Position numbers and translations under genes: made by a program. From the NCBI RefSeq assembly GCF_900187045.1, contig NZ_LT906453.1, positions 1,922,001 through 1,986,000 of the forward strand: DNA of 64,000 nucleotides, given 5' to 3'. The stretch is from Dermatophilus congolensis (GTDB taxonomy: Bacteria; Actinomycetota; Actinomycetes; Actinomycetales; Dermatophilaceae). Below are positions 18,708-28,112 of the stretch, piece after piece. Positions within the stretch are counted from its first letter, which is position 1; each line of letters starts with the position of its first letter. Below the pieces are notes generated by a model, which saw nothing but the letters and a program-made list of their open reading frames with translations, searched no databases and was not told where the DNA came from.

Positions 18708-20117
18708 GTGTCGCAATCTGTTGACGGCGTTGGTGCTGGCCTGGATCAGTCGGCTGGTGGTGTGGATGTGATCGGCCGAGATCGTGGCTTGGTGTGGCAT
18801 CCGTATGCGCCGTTGGATGGTCCTGCGCCGTACGCGGTGCGTGCGGCGCAGGGCACGCGATTGTCGGTTGAGGCTGCCGATGGTGCCTGTTTTGAGGCTG
18901 TTGATGCGATGAGTTCGTGGTGGAGTGCGGTGCATGGGTACCGCAACCCGGTGTTGGATGATGCGGTGCGTGAGCAGGTGGGGCGGTTTTCGCATGTGAT
19001 GTTTGGTGGTTTGACGCATGCGCCGGCGGTGGAGTTGGCGGAGCAATTGCGGGAGTTGGCGCCGGGGATGGCGCATGTGTTTTTTGCCGATTCGGGGTCG
19101 GTGTCGATGGAGGTGGCATTGAAGCTAGCTGTGCAGTATCAGGCTGCGCAGGGGCGCCCGCAGCGGGGTGGTTTTGTGGCATTGCGGGGTGGGTATCACG
19201 GGGACACGTTGGGTGCGATGAGTGTGTGTGACCCGGTGGATGGGATGCATGCGGCTTTTCCGGCGCTGTTGCCGCGGCATGTGCTTTTGCCGCGTCCACC
19301 GGTGGCGCGGTTGGTTGATGCGAGTGTGGTTGATGGTGGGGTGGGGATGCCGTGTTCGGCTGCGGGTCGGGTGTTGGTCTCTGATGAGGCGCAGGTGGAG
19401 GCGTGGGTAGCTCAGCTTGAGCAGGTGGTGGCTGAGCATGCTGATCATGTGGCGGCGTTGGTGGCTGAGCCGGTATTGCAGGGGGCTGGGGGCATGTATG
19501 TGTGGGCGCCGGAGGCGATGCGGCGGGTTGCTGATGAGCATGGTTTGTTGTTGCTGTTGGATGAGATTGCGACGGGGTTTGGGCGCACTGGGCAGTTGTT
19601 TGCTTCGCAGTGGGCGGGAGTGCGTCCGGATGTGATGTGTGTGGGTAAGGCGTTGACGGGTGGGTATATGACGTTGGCGGCGGTGTTGTGTTCGGCCAGG
19701 GTGGGTGAGGTGATTACGCGCTCGCAGTTTCGGGCGTTGCTGCATGGGCCGACGTTTATGGCTAATCCGTTGGCGTGTGCGGTGGCTGGGGCGTCGGTGG
19801 GGTTGGTGCGTGAGGGGTGGGGTGGGCAGGTTGCGATGTTGGAGTCGGAGTTGTTGCGGGGTTTGGAGGCGGCGTGGGAGTTGCCGTCGGTGATGGATGT
19901 AAGGGTGCTTGGTGGTGTGGGGGTAGTGGAGTTGTGTGAGGAGGTGGATGTGCCTGCGGTGACTCGAGCGGCGTTGGAGGCGGGTGTGTGGGTGCGTCCG
20001 TTCCGGCGGTTGGTGTACACGATGCCGCCGTATGTGGCGTCGGCTCAGGAGGTGGCGCAGGTTGCTGCGGGGATTGTCTCGGCGGTGGGTGCGGTGTATG
20101 GGGTGGGGTCGCGGTGA
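18708..20117 (+). CDS. bioA: Adenosylmethionine-8-amino-7-oxononanoate aminotransferase BioA
   Basis: PLP enzyme that converts KAPA to DAPA with SAM as amino donor. The roughly 469-residue protein has DRGLVWHPYAPLDGP at the start, SSWWSAVHGYRNP, FADSGSVSMEVALKLA, LLLDEIATGFGRTG and the PLP lysine in CVGKALTGGYMT (about residue 314). A GTG at 18702 is also in frame; I prefer 18708 because GTGAGG at 18695-18700 is then 7 nt away. The coding sequence is extremely G/T-rich. It follows bioB by a few nucleotides and overlaps bioF (GTGA). Confidence 0.94.
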   Translation: MSQSVDGVGAGLDQSAGGVDVIGRDRGLVWHPYAPLDGPAPYAVRAAQGTRLSVEAADGACFEAVDAMSSWWSAVHGYRNPVLDDAVREQVGRFSHVMFGGLTHAPAVELAEQLRELAPGMAHVFFADSGSVSMEVALKLAVQYQAAQGRPQRGGFVALRGGYHGDTLGAMSVCDPVDGMHAAFPALLPRHVLLPRPPVARLVDASVVDGGVGMPCSAAGRVLVSDEAQVEAWVAQLEQVVAEHADHVAALVAEPVLQGAGGMYVWAPEAMRRVADEHGLLLLLDEIATGFGRTGQLFASQWAGVRPDVMCVGKALTGGYMTLAAVLCSARVGEVITRSQFRALLHGPTFMANPLACAVAGASVGLVREGWGGQVAMLESELLRGLEAAWELPSVMDVRVLGGVGVVELCEEVDVPAVTRAALEAGVWVRPFRRLVYTMPPYVASAQEVAQVAAGIVSAVGAVYGVGSR

Positions 20118-21280
20118 GTTCGATGTGGGAATGGGTTCAGGGGCGTCGTTTGGTTCGGCAGCGGCGTGGGTGGGTGCGTGCTGCGGGGCCTGCTGCGGTG
20201 GTGCGGACGGATTTGTCGAGTAATGACTATTTGGGGTTGTCGCGTGATCCTCGGGTATGTGCGGCGGCGCGGGATGCGGTGGAGAGGTTTGGGGCCGGAG
20301 CGCGGGCTAGTCGAGTGGTTTCGGGTACGTCGTTGGCTCATGTGGAGTGTGAGCAGGCGGTGGGTGAGCTGGTGGGGCAGCCGTCGGTGTTGCTTTTTTC
20401 GTCGGGGTATACGGCGAATTTGGGGGTGGTGTCGGCATTGGCGGGGCCGGGGACGTTGTTGGTGGTGGATGAGCATGTGCATGCGTCGGTGATGGATGCG
20501 GCTCGGTTGGGGCGGGCTGAGCTGGTGGTGACGCCGCATGGTGATGTGGGGGCGGTGGCGCGGGTGTTGCGGGAGCGGAAGGTTCGGCGTGCGTTGGTGG
20601 TGGTGGAGTCGGTGTATTCGGTGTTGGGTGATGCGGCCGATGTGGTGGGGTTGGCGCAGGCGTGTGCTCGGTATGACGCGTTGTTGGTGGTGGATGAGGC
20701 TCATGGTGTGGGTGTGTTGGGTCAGGGGCGGGGTGGGGTGGTTGCTGCGGGGTTGGCTGGGGTGGGGCATGTGGTGGTGACGGGAACGTGTTCGAAGGCG
20801 TTGGGGTCTCAGGGTGGTTTTGTGGCTGGCCCGGAGGTGTTGCGGGATCACGTGGTGAACACGGCTAGGTCGTTCATTTTTGATACGGGGTTGGCGCCGG
20901 CGTGTGCTGCTGCGGCGGCGCGGGCGGCGCGGATTGTGGCGGGGTCGCCGGAGTTGGTGGCGGGGTTGCATGTGCGTGCGGATGCGGTGGCGCGGATTTG
21001 TGGTGTGAGGCGTGCGCCGGGGGCGGTGCAGTCGGTGCCGGTGGGTGATGCGTCGGTGGCGGTGGAGTTGGCTGGGCGGGTGGCTCAGCGTGGTGTGGGG
21101 GTGGGGTGTTTTCGGCCTCCGAGTGTGCCTGATGGGGTTTCTCGGTTGCGGTTGAGTGTGGATGGCAGTGTTCCGTTGGCGCAGGTGCAGGAGGCTGCGC
21201 GGGTGGTGCGTGAGGTTGTGGATGGGGCGGGTGTTGGGCGGGGTTTTTCGTCGTCGGTTGTGGATGGGAGTTCGTTGTGA
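20114..21280 (+). CDS. bioF: 8-amino-7-oxononanoate synthase BioF
   Basis: PLP enzyme that condenses pimeloyl thioester with L-alanine to give KAPA. The 388-residue product contains DLSSNDYLGLSRDP, GARASRVVSGTSLAH, VVESVYSVLGDAADV, DEAHGVGVLGQGRGG and the PLP lysine in TGTCSKALGSQGG (about residue 228). The start GTG 20114 overlaps the bioA stop in a GTGA junction; ATG 20123 is the alternative. The frame stays open upstream into bioA, but that part overlaps a conserved gene and is rejected. Confidence 0.94.
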   Translation: MSSMWEWVQGRRLVRQRRGWVRAAGPAAVVRTDLSSNDYLGLSRDPRVCAAARDAVERFGAGARASRVVSGTSLAHVECEQAVGELVGQPSVLLFSSGYTANLGVVSALAGPGTLLVVDEHVHASVMDAARLGRAELVVTPHGDVGAVARVLRERKVRRALVVVESVYSVLGDAADVVGLAQACARYDALLVVDEAHGVGVLGQGRGGVVAAGLAGVGHVVVTGTCSKALGSQGGFVAGPEVLRDHVVNTARSFIFDTGLAPACAAAAARAARIVAGSPELVAGLHVRADAVARICGVRRAPGAVQSVPVGDASVAVELAGRVAQRGVGVGCFRPPSVPDGVSRLRLSVDGSVPLAQVQEAARVVREVVDGAGVGRGFSSSVVDGSSL

Positions 21281-22488
21281 CTGTGACTGGTGCTGTTGGC
21301 GTCTCGTTGGGTGCTTCGCTGGGTGAGGCGGGGTGTCCGATGCATGCGTATTTGGATGCGCATGTGCCTGATGTGGGGTCGGGGTTGGGTGGTTTTGTGC
21401 GGGTGAGTGATCCGGTGTTGGTGCGTGAGGTGTTGGGGCGGGCGGATGATTTTGGTCCGGAGAATGCGTTGACGGCGATGGTACCGTTGTGCCCGGAGGC
21501 GTTGCGGGTGTTGGCGGGGGTGGGGTTTGCGTTGCCTCCGGTGTTGGCTTCGGCTAGTGGTGCGGCGCATCGGTTGGTGCGTGGGGTGGTTGCTGGGTTT
21601 GTGTCTCCACGGCGGGTGGATGGGGTGGTGCCGCGGGCGCAGGCGTTGGCTGATGAGGCGTTGGGTGGGGTGCGTGAGGTGGTGGATTCGGGTGCGGTGG
21701 TTGATTTGAGTGTGGCGCTTACGCGTCGGGTGGCGGCGCCGGTGTTTACGGAGTTGACGGGGATGCCGATGCCTGAGCCGGTGTCGTTGCGACGGTGGAG
21801 TCAGGATTCATTGGAGTTGTTTTGGGGGTTTCCGGATCGGGAGCGTCAGGTTGAGTTGGCGGTGAGCGCGGCGGAGTTGTTTGCGTGGTTGCGGGATGCG
21901 ATTGAGGTTCGTACGGGGTCTCGGACGGTGTTTGATGCGTTGCGGGAGGCGGGGGTGGATGCGCGGCGTCGGGCTTCGTTGGCGTTTTTTCTTGTGATTG
22001 GTGGGCAGGAGACGACGGCGATGTTGGGTGATATTGCGTTGTATTCGGCGGTGCGTTCTGGTGGCTTGTGGGCGAGGTTGGGTGGTGCTGATGAGGTGAC
22101 GGCGCAGGCTGCGGCGCGGGAGCATGTGCGGTCGTTGTTGGCGACGACGTCTTCGGTGGCGGCGTGGCAGCGTCAGGCGGTGCGGGATACGACGCTTGCT
22201 GGCAGGTGTATCCCGGCGGGGACGCAGTTGTTGGTGGAGTTGAGTGGTCATCATGTGGATGTGCAGGCGGCGGTGCGGGGCACGGGGTATGGGTTGGCGT
22301 TTGGTTTTGGGGTGCATCGGTGTTTGGGTGCAAGGCTGGCTGAGGTGGAGGCGTCGTTGATTGTGCGGCGTGCTGCTGTGGCGTTGCCTGATGTTGTGCC
22401 GGTGGGGCCGGATGCGCGGTGGTGGCGGTTGAGTTCGTTTCAGGCGCCGGATGCGGTGCGTGTGGGGGTTGCGGGGGTGGGGTTGTGA
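21277..22488 (+). CDS. bioI: Cytochrome P450 in the biotin operon (BioI-like)
   Basis: Heme monooxygenase of 403 residues, start GTG 21277 overlapping the bioF stop. The I-helix motif GGQETTAML is near residue 245, and the heme-binding signature FGFGVHRCLGARLAE places the axial Cys at residue 349. In Bacillus subtilis, BioI cleaves acyl-ACP chains to give pimeloyl-ACP. A P450 sitting between bioF and bioD suggests the same role here, supplying the pimelate moiety. No bioC, bioH or bioW is visible in the window. The P450 fold is certain; the BioI function is inference. Confidence 0.88.
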   Translation: MTVTGAVGVSLGASLGEAGCPMHAYLDAHVPDVGSGLGGFVRVSDPVLVREVLGRADDFGPENALTAMVPLCPEALRVLAGVGFALPPVLASASGAAHRLVRGVVAGFVSPRRVDGVVPRAQALADEALGGVREVVDSGAVVDLSVALTRRVAAPVFTELTGMPMPEPVSLRRWSQDSLELFWGFPDRERQVELAVSAAELFAWLRDAIEVRTGSRTVFDALREAGVDARRRASLAFFLVIGGQETTAMLGDIALYSAVRSGGLWARLGGADEVTAQAAAREHVRSLLATTSSVAAWQRQAVRDTTLAGRCIPAGTQLLVELSGHHVDVQAAVRGTGYGLAFGFGVHRCLGARLAEVEASLIVRRAAVALPDVVPVGPDARWWRLSSFQAPDAVRVGVAGVGL

Positions 22489-23195
22489 GTCGCGTTGTGG
22501 TTGTTACTGGTACGGATACTGATGTGGGTAAGACGGTGGTTACTGCTGCGTTGGTGGCCAGTGTGCGGGCCTGTGGTGGGCGGGTTGCTGTTGATAAGCC
22601 GACGCAGACGGGGGTGGTGCCTGGGCAGGAGGGTGATGTGCAGGTGGTGGCGCGTCTGTCGGGGGTTGAGTGCCTCAGTGAGGGGGTTCGGTTGGTTGCG
22701 CCGATGGCGCCGGTGCAGGCTGCGGCGCGAGAGGGGGTGTGTTTGCCGTCGTTGGGTGCGCATGTGGAGCGGATTGCTGGGTTGGCTGCGCAGTGTGATG
22801 TGGTTTTTGTTGAGGGTGCTGGTGGGGTGTTGGTGGAGTTGGATGGGGAGCATGGCACGGTTGCTGATTTGGTGTGCGCTTTGGGTGAGTCGTGTCCTGA
22901 TGTGGAGTGTGAGGTGGTTGTGGTTGCGCGGGCAGATTTGGGCACGCTTAATCACACGGAGTTGACGTTGGAGGCGTTGTTGGCGCGGGGTATTCGTGTG
23001 CGTGGGGTGGTGATTGGGGCGTGGCCAGATGATCCGGGCCCTATTGCTGAAGATAACCGTCGTCATCTTGCGGGGTTGGGTGATTCGCACCGGTATGGGG
23101 TGCCGTTGTTGGGGGTGGTGCCGGTGGGTGCTGGCGCGTGGGAGCGGGAGCGTTTTTGTGCTGCTGCTTCTGAGTGGTTTGGGTGTGCGTTGTGA
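22485..23195 (+). CDS. bioD: Dethiobiotin synthetase BioD
   Basis: ATP-dependent carboxylase that closes the ureido ring of dethiobiotin. The 236-residue protein has the P-loop GTDTDVGKT (residues 9-17), VDKPTQTG with the DAPA-binding region, and VEGAGGVLVELD. Start GTG 22485 overlaps the P450 stop (GTGA). The frame is open further upstream to 22419, but that lies inside the P450. It is the last gene of the operon and is followed after 24 nt by a 55-bp hairpin. Confidence 0.94.
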   Translation: MSRVVVVTGTDTDVGKTVVTAALVASVRACGGRVAVDKPTQTGVVPGQEGDVQVVARLSGVECLSEGVRLVAPMAPVQAAAREGVCLPSLGAHVERIAGLAAQCDVVFVEGAGGVLVELDGEHGTVADLVCALGESCPDVECEVVVVARADLGTLNHTELTLEALLARGIRVRGVVIGAWPDDPGPIAEDNRRHLAGLGDSHRYGVPLLGVVPVGAGAWERERFCAAASEWFGCAL

Positions 23196-23219
23196 AGTTT
23201 TGAGAGGGGTTTGTGTCGT

Positions 23220-23274
23220 GCATATATGTCTGGGGGGCAACCACACCATGTGGTTGACCCCCAGACATATATGC
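23220..23274. terminator. 55-bp near-perfect inverted repeat between bioD and metH
   Basis: Two 26-nt arms (23220-23245 and 23249-23274) are reverse complements with one mismatch, around a CCA centre. The outer part is AT-rich (CATATATG) and the inner part GC-rich. It lies 24 nt after bioD and 14 nt from the converging metH stop, so it can serve both strands as a terminator. No T run follows on either side. Its length and near-identity are unusual for a terminator. Confidence 0.7.
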
Positions 23275-23288
23275 GTTGTTGCGGTGTA

Positions 23289-26200
23289 TCAGACCTTGAA
23301 GTATTTGGCTTCTGGGTGGTGGACGACCATCGCGTCGGTGGATTGTTCGGGGTGGAGCTGGAACTCTTCGGAAAGTTCTACGCCGATTCGCTCGGGTTCG
23401 AGTAGTTCGACTAGACCAGCTCGGTCTTCGATTTCGGGGCAGGCGGGGTAGCCGAATGAGTATCGGCATCCGCGGAATTTCACGTCGAGGACGTCACCCA
23501 GTTTGAGGTCGGCGCTATCGGTGAAGCCGAGTTCGTCGCGTACACGGCAGTGCCAGTATTCGGCTAGCGCTTCGGTGAGCTGAACGGATAGGCCGTGCAG
23601 TTCGAGGTAGTCGCGGTAGGCGTTTTCCTGGTAGAGCCCTGCCGTGACTGTCGATACGTGCGCGCCCATTGTGACGAGCTGGAATGCGATCACGTCAGGG
23701 GTGCCGTCGGCGTCGTATTTCTCTTTGGAGCGGAAGAAGTCTGCGAGGTTGAGCCTGCGGTCGCGGCGCTGCCGTGGGAAGGAGAACCGGATGCGTTCTT
23801 CACCGGCGGTGTGCTCGACCATGGTGGCGGTTTCTTCGCTGCCGGGTGCGGGTTGGGTTCGTGCGGTGCCTTCGACGTGCTGGCCGTCGCTGTCCCAGAG
23901 CACGACGAGGTCGTTGCCTTCGCTGCAGCAGGGGAAGTACCCGTAGACGACTGCCGGTTGCATGATTTCTTCGGCGAGGATCCGGTCGAGCCACATGCGT
24001 AGGCGCGGGCGTCCTTCGGTTTCGACGAGTTCTTCGTAGTCGCGTGCGGGGATAGAGGTGAGCTCTTCTTCAGCGTTTTGTGAGGCGTTACGGGTGGGTT
24101 TGAGTCCCCACTGCCCCAGGAAGGTGGCGCGTTCGTCGAGGTATGCGGAGTATTTGGCTAGGGGGATGCCCTTGACCAGTTGTGTTCCCCAGAACGGTGG
24201 GGTGGGGATTTCGTTGTCTTCGGTGACGTCTGAACGTGTGGTGTCGTCGGTGGAGGCGCCTTCGATGTTCGGGGAAGCCACGTTGCTGCGGACTCGGCGT
24301 TCCCGGCGGGCGGGGAACACCTCACCGACGGGGATACCTTTCTTTTTCGCTTCGGCGACGTTTTCCATCAGGCGTAGGCCTTCGAAGGCGTCTTTGGCGT
24401 AGCGGACTTCACCGCCATACAGCTCGGCGAGGTCTTGTTCAACGAATGCGCGGGTGAGGGCGGCGCCTCCCAGGAGAACGGGGAATCGTTCGGCGATGTT
24501 GCGTTCGTTGAATTCGAGCAGGTTGTCTTTCATAACAACGGTGGATTTGACGAGGAGTCCGCTCATGCCGATGGCGTCGGCGTCGTGTTCCAGTGCGGCG
24601 GCGATGATGTCGTTCACGGGTTGTTTAATCCCGATGTTGACTACGTCGAAGCCGTTGTTGGACAGGATGATGTCGACGAGGTTTTTACCGATGTCGTGGA
24701 CATCGCCTTTGACTGTGGCGAGCACGATTTTGGCTTTGGCGCGGCTGCCGGTGTTGCCTGCTTCGGCTTCTTGGGCCTCGATGGTGGGTTCGAGGTGGGC
24801 GACAGCGGCTTTCATCGTTTCGGCGGATTGGAGCACGAAGGGTAGCTGCATCCGTCCAGATCCGAAGAGGTCACCGACGACTTTCATGCCTTCGAGCAGG
24901 TCGTCGTTGATGATGTCGAGGGCTTTACGGCCTTCGGCGATGGCTTCGTCAAGGTCTGCTTCTAGGCCGTTGCGTTCGCCGTCGATGATGCGGCGTTGGA
25001 GCCGCTCCCCCAGTGGTAGTGCGGCCATTTCGGCGGCGCGTTCTTGTTTGAGGGATGCGGAATCCACGCCTTCGAACATTTCGAGCATGGTGGCGAGCGG
25101 GTCGTAGGTGCATTCGCCGTTGTCGTCGAATTCGCGCCGGTCGTAGATCATGTCGAGCGCGACTTTGACCTGTTCTTCCGGGATGCGGGAGGTGGGGATG
25201 ATTTTGGCGGAGTTGACGATGGCGCAGGTGAGTCCGTTTTTGACGGCTTCGTCAAGGAAGACGGAATTCAGGACGATGCGTGCGGCGGGTTTGAGGCCGA
25301 AGGAGACGTTGGATACGCCCAGGGTGCTGGAGATGCCGGGGTAGAGCTCGTTGATGCGGCGGATTGCTTCGAGGGTTTCGATGCCGTCGCGGCGGGTTTC
25401 TTCTTGGCCGGTGGCGATGGGGAAGGTGAGGCAGTCGACGATGATGTCTTCGACGCGCATTCCCCATTCGGGCCCGGTCATGGCGTCGACGAGGCGTTGG
25501 GCGATACGGACTTTGTCGTCGGCGGTGCGTGCTTGTCCGTTTTCATCGATGGTGAGGGCGACGACGGCTGCGCCGTGTTCTTTGGCGAGTTCGAGGACGC
25601 GGGTGTAGCGGGAGGTGGGGCCGTCGCCGTCTTCGTAGTTGACGGAGTTGACGATGGCGCGGCCGCCGAGGCGTTCAAGGCCTGCTTGGATGACGGCTGG
25701 TTCTGTGGAGTCCAGCACCAGTGGCAGGGTGCTGGATGTGGCGAGTTTGGCGGCAAGGGTGGACATGTCGTCTACGCCGTCACGGCCGACGTAGTCGATG
25801 CAGACATCGAGGACGTGTGCGCCGTCGCGGGTTTGGGTTTTGGCGATTTCTAGGCAGGTGTCCCAGTCTCCGGCGAGCATTGCTTCGCGGAATGCTTTGG
25901 AGCCGTTGGCGTTGGTCCGCTCCCCCATGGAGAGGAAGCTGAGGTCTTGCCGTAGGGGCACGGCGGTGTAGAGCGAGGAGACTGTGGCTTGGGTTTCGGG
26001 GGTGCGGGGGGTGACTGGTTTACCGCCGACGGCCTGGACAACGGCGGCTAGGTGTGCGGGGCTGGTTCCGCAGCAGCCACCGACGATGGAGACGCCGTAT
26101 TGGGTGGTGAAGCGTTCGTGGGCTTCGGCGAGTTCTTCTGGTGACAAGGGGTAGTAGGCGCCGTCTTTGCCGAGTTCGGGAAGGCCAGCGTTGGGCATGA

Positions 26201-26972
26201 CGGACAGTGGGATCTGGCTGTGGTCGGCCAGGTAGCGCAGATGTTCGCTCATTTCGGCTGGGCCGGTGGCGCAGTTGAGACCGATGGCGTCGATACCCAG
26301 TGCTTGGAGGGCGGTGAGGGCGGCACCGATTTCGGATCCCATGAGCATGGTTCCGGTGGTTTCAATGGTGACCTGGGCGATGATCGGCACGTCGGTGCCT
26401 GCGGCGGTGTTGGCACGTTTAGCGCCGACGACGGCTGCTTTGGCCTGGAGTAGGTCTTGGGTGGTTTCGATGAGGAGGAGGTCGGCGCCGCCGTCGATGA
26501 GTCCGCGGGCGCATTCCTGGTAGGAGTCGCGCAAGGTGGCGTAGGTGGCGTGTTCCAGGGAGGGCAGTTTGGTTCCTGGGCCGATGGATCCCAGAACGAA
26601 TCGGGGTTTTTCGGGGGTTTCGTATTCGGCAGCAACTTCAGCAGCGATACGTGCCCCGGCTTCGGCGAGTTCGTAGGTGCGTTCGACGATTTCGTATTCG
26701 CCTAGGTTGCCGAAGTTGGCGCCAAAGGTGTTGGTTTCGATCATGTCGACGCCGACGTCGAGGTAGGCGCGGTGCACCGAGGAGACGATGTCGGGTCGGG
26801 TGACGTTGAGGATTTCGTTACAGCCCTCGTAGTCCTGGAAGTCTTCCATGCTGGGGTCTGCTGCTTGCAGCATTGTTCCCATGGCGCCGTCAGCGACGAG
26901 TACGCGTTCTTTGAGAAGGCTACGTACCAATGCGGAACGCTCGGCTGTTTGTTCTACGGAGCGGCTGCTCAC
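23289..26972 (-). CDS. metH: Cobalamin-dependent methionine synthase MetH
   Basis: Transfers a methyl group from methyl-tetrahydrofolate to homocysteine via cobalamin. The 1227-residue protein contains all four modules: homocysteine domain (ADGAMGTML; zinc Cys in GLNCATG and GGCCGTSPAH near residue 299), pterin domain (LGVSNVSFGL), cobalamin domain with DVHDIG near residue 757, and the reactivation domain ending in RYSFGYPACPE and an AKYFKV C-terminus. I chose GTG 26972 (MSSRSVEQTAERS) because GAAGGG lies about 9 nt upstream; a longer frame reaches 27062. No cobalamin riboswitch could be recognised upstream. Confidence 0.96.
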   Translation of the reverse strand: MSSRSVEQTAERSALVRSLLKERVLVADGAMGTMLQAADPSMEDFQDYEGCNEILNVTRPDIVSSVHRAYLDVGVDMIETNTFGANFGNLGEYEIVERTYELAEAGARIAAEVAAEYETPEKPRFVLGSIGPGTKLPSLEHATYATLRDSYQECARGLIDGGADLLLIETTQDLLQAKAAVVGAKRANTAAGTDVPIIAQVTIETTGTMLMGSEIGAALTALQALGIDAIGLNCATGPAEMSEHLRYLADHSQIPLSVMPNAGLPELGKDGAYYPLSPEELAEAHERFTTQYGVSIVGGCCGTSPAHLAAVVQAVGGKPVTPRTPETQATVSSLYTAVPLRQDLSFLSMGERTNANGSKAFREAMLAGDWDTCLEIAKTQTRDGAHVLDVCIDYVGRDGVDDMSTLAAKLATSSTLPLVLDSTEPAVIQAGLERLGGRAIVNSVNYEDGDGPTSRYTRVLELAKEHGAAVVALTIDENGQARTADDKVRIAQRLVDAMTGPEWGMRVEDIIVDCLTFPIATGQEETRRDGIETLEAIRRINELYPGISSTLGVSNVSFGLKPAARIVLNSVFLDEAVKNGLTCAIVNSAKIIPTSRIPEEQVKVALDMIYDRREFDDNGECTYDPLATMLEMFEGVDSASLKQERAAEMAALPLGERLQRRIIDGERNGLEADLDEAIAEGRKALDIINDDLLEGMKVVGDLFGSGRMQLPFVLQSAETMKAAVAHLEPTIEAQEAEAGNTGSRAKAKIVLATVKGDVHDIGKNLVDIILSNNGFDVVNIGIKQPVNDIIAAALEHDADAIGMSGLLVKSTVVMKDNLLEFNERNIAERFPVLLGGAALTRAFVEQDLAELYGGEVRYAKDAFEGLRLMENVAEAKKKGIPVGEVFPARRERRVRSNVASPNIEGASTDDTTRSDVTEDNEIPTPPFWGTQLVKGIPLAKYSAYLDERATFLGQWGLKPTRNASQNAEEELTSIPARDYEELVETEGRPRLRMWLDRILAEEIMQPAVVYGYFPCCSEGNDLVVLWDSDGQHVEGTARTQPAPGSEETATMVEHTAGEERIRFSFPRQRRDRRLNLADFFRSKEKYDADGTPDVIAFQLVTMGAHVSTVTAGLYQENAYRDYLELHGLSVQLTEALAEYWHCRVRDELGFTDSADLKLGDVLDVKFRGCRYSFGYPACPEIEDRAGLVELLEPERIGVELSEEFQLHPEQSTDAMVVHHPEAKYFKV

Positions 26973-27183
26973 AATCTGGACCCTTCGTTTCGACACAGAG
27001 GAGGGCGGCGCGCCTAAGCGCGCCGGATCCATACTACGAGGCTGTAGATGGTGCTTTCTCAACGATGCGGCGCTGCGGAGGGACAGTGCCTACCCCTAGT
27101 GTTGTCTGAGTCGTTCCTCCCAGTAGCATCCCGAGGTCGACATCGGGCCTTCCCGATTACCGCACAGAACAGGAGATGTTGTG

Positions 27184-28035
27184 ATGCTCATCGAGACCCA
27201 GGAGAACGGCCCCCTTAGGGACCCCGTCTTCATTGCGGCCTTCGAGGGGTGGAACGACGCCGGAGAGGCCGCGACGGGCGCCAGTCACCATTTGGCGAAT
27301 GTGTGGGATGCCGAGGAGATGGCCACCTTGGATCCGGAGGATTATTACGACTTTCAGGTGACTCGGCCAACGGTGACAGGTACGGGGGCTGATCGGATGA
27401 TCAATTGGCCTAGTACTCGTTTCGCGGTGGCTCGGGGGGTGTTGCCTGAGAGGGATGTGGTGCTGGTGCGCGGGCCTGAGCCGTCGTTTCGGTGGCCCTC
27501 GTTTGTTGAGGATGTGGTGGGTTTCGCTGAGGACTGCGGGGCTTCCATGTTTGTGACGATTGGGGCGTTGTTGGCTGATACTCCGCATACGCGGCCAACT
27601 CCGGTGGGGGTGTATGCCGAGGATGAGTCGTTGCGGCGGGAGTTAGGGCTTGAGGCGCCCTCGTATGAGGGGCCGACGGGGATCACGGGGATCATCAGTT
27701 CTGGGGCTGGGGATGTCGGGATTCCGAGTGTTTCGGTGTGGGCGTCGGTTCCGCACTATGCAGCTTCGTCGCCGTCTCCTAAGGCGGTGTTGGCGATCAT
27801 TGCGCGCCTGGAGAGTTTGTTGTCGGTGGATATTCCGCGGCGGGATTTGATCGATTTGGCGACTGTGTGGGAGCAGGGGGTGGATGAGTTGATGGCGGCT
27901 GACGCGGAGATCGCGGAGTATGTGCAGTCTCTGGAGAAGGCCAAAGATACGGTGGATTCGCCGGAAGCCTCGGGGGATGCTATCGCTCGGGAGTTTGAGC
28001 GGTATTTGCGTGGCCGTGATGGTGAAGAGATGTAA
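27184..28035 (+). CDS. PAC2 family protein
   Basis: Actinobacterial PAC2 protein of 283 residues, related in fold to eukaryotic proteasome assembly chaperone 2; its bacterial role is not established. Visible family elements are FIAAFEGWNDAGEAATGA near the N-terminus, DYYDFQVTRP, VLVRGPEPSFRW and SVWASVPHYAASSPSPKA. A GTG at 27181 precedes the ATG at 27184; AGGAGA at 27171-27176 favours the ATG. It is divergent from metH, matching the metH/PAC2 neighbourhood of mycobacteria (Rv2124c/Rv2125). Confidence 0.88.
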   Translation: MLIETQENGPLRDPVFIAAFEGWNDAGEAATGASHHLANVWDAEEMATLDPEDYYDFQVTRPTVTGTGADRMINWPSTRFAVARGVLPERDVVLVRGPEPSFRWPSFVEDVVGFAEDCGASMFVTIGALLADTPHTRPTPVGVYAEDESLRRELGLEAPSYEGPTGITGIISSGAGDVGIPSVSVWASVPHYAASSPSPKAVLAIIARLESLLSVDIPRRDLIDLATVWEQGVDELMAADAEIAEYVQSLEKAKDTVDSPEASGDAIAREFERYLRGRDGEEM

Positions 28036-28045
28036 CTTTCCGCTG

Positions 28046-28087
28046 CTTGGCCACCCCTGGCCACTCCCCCGGCCTGTGGTGGCCAAG
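28046..28087. terminator. Hairpin between PAC2 gene and mshC
   Basis: CTTGGCCACC (28046-28055) pairs with GGTGGCCAAG (28078-28087) across a 22-nt loop. It lies in the 77-nt gap between two converging genes and is probably a bidirectional terminator. No U tract. Confidence 0.5.
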
Positions 28088-28112
28088 GGGGGCAGCCAGG
28101 GGTTTTGTGTGT

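Noticed and set aside
26973-27183. Cobalamin riboswitch ahead of metH
   Set aside because: No B12-box pattern or other riboswitch core could be recognised in the 211-bp gap.
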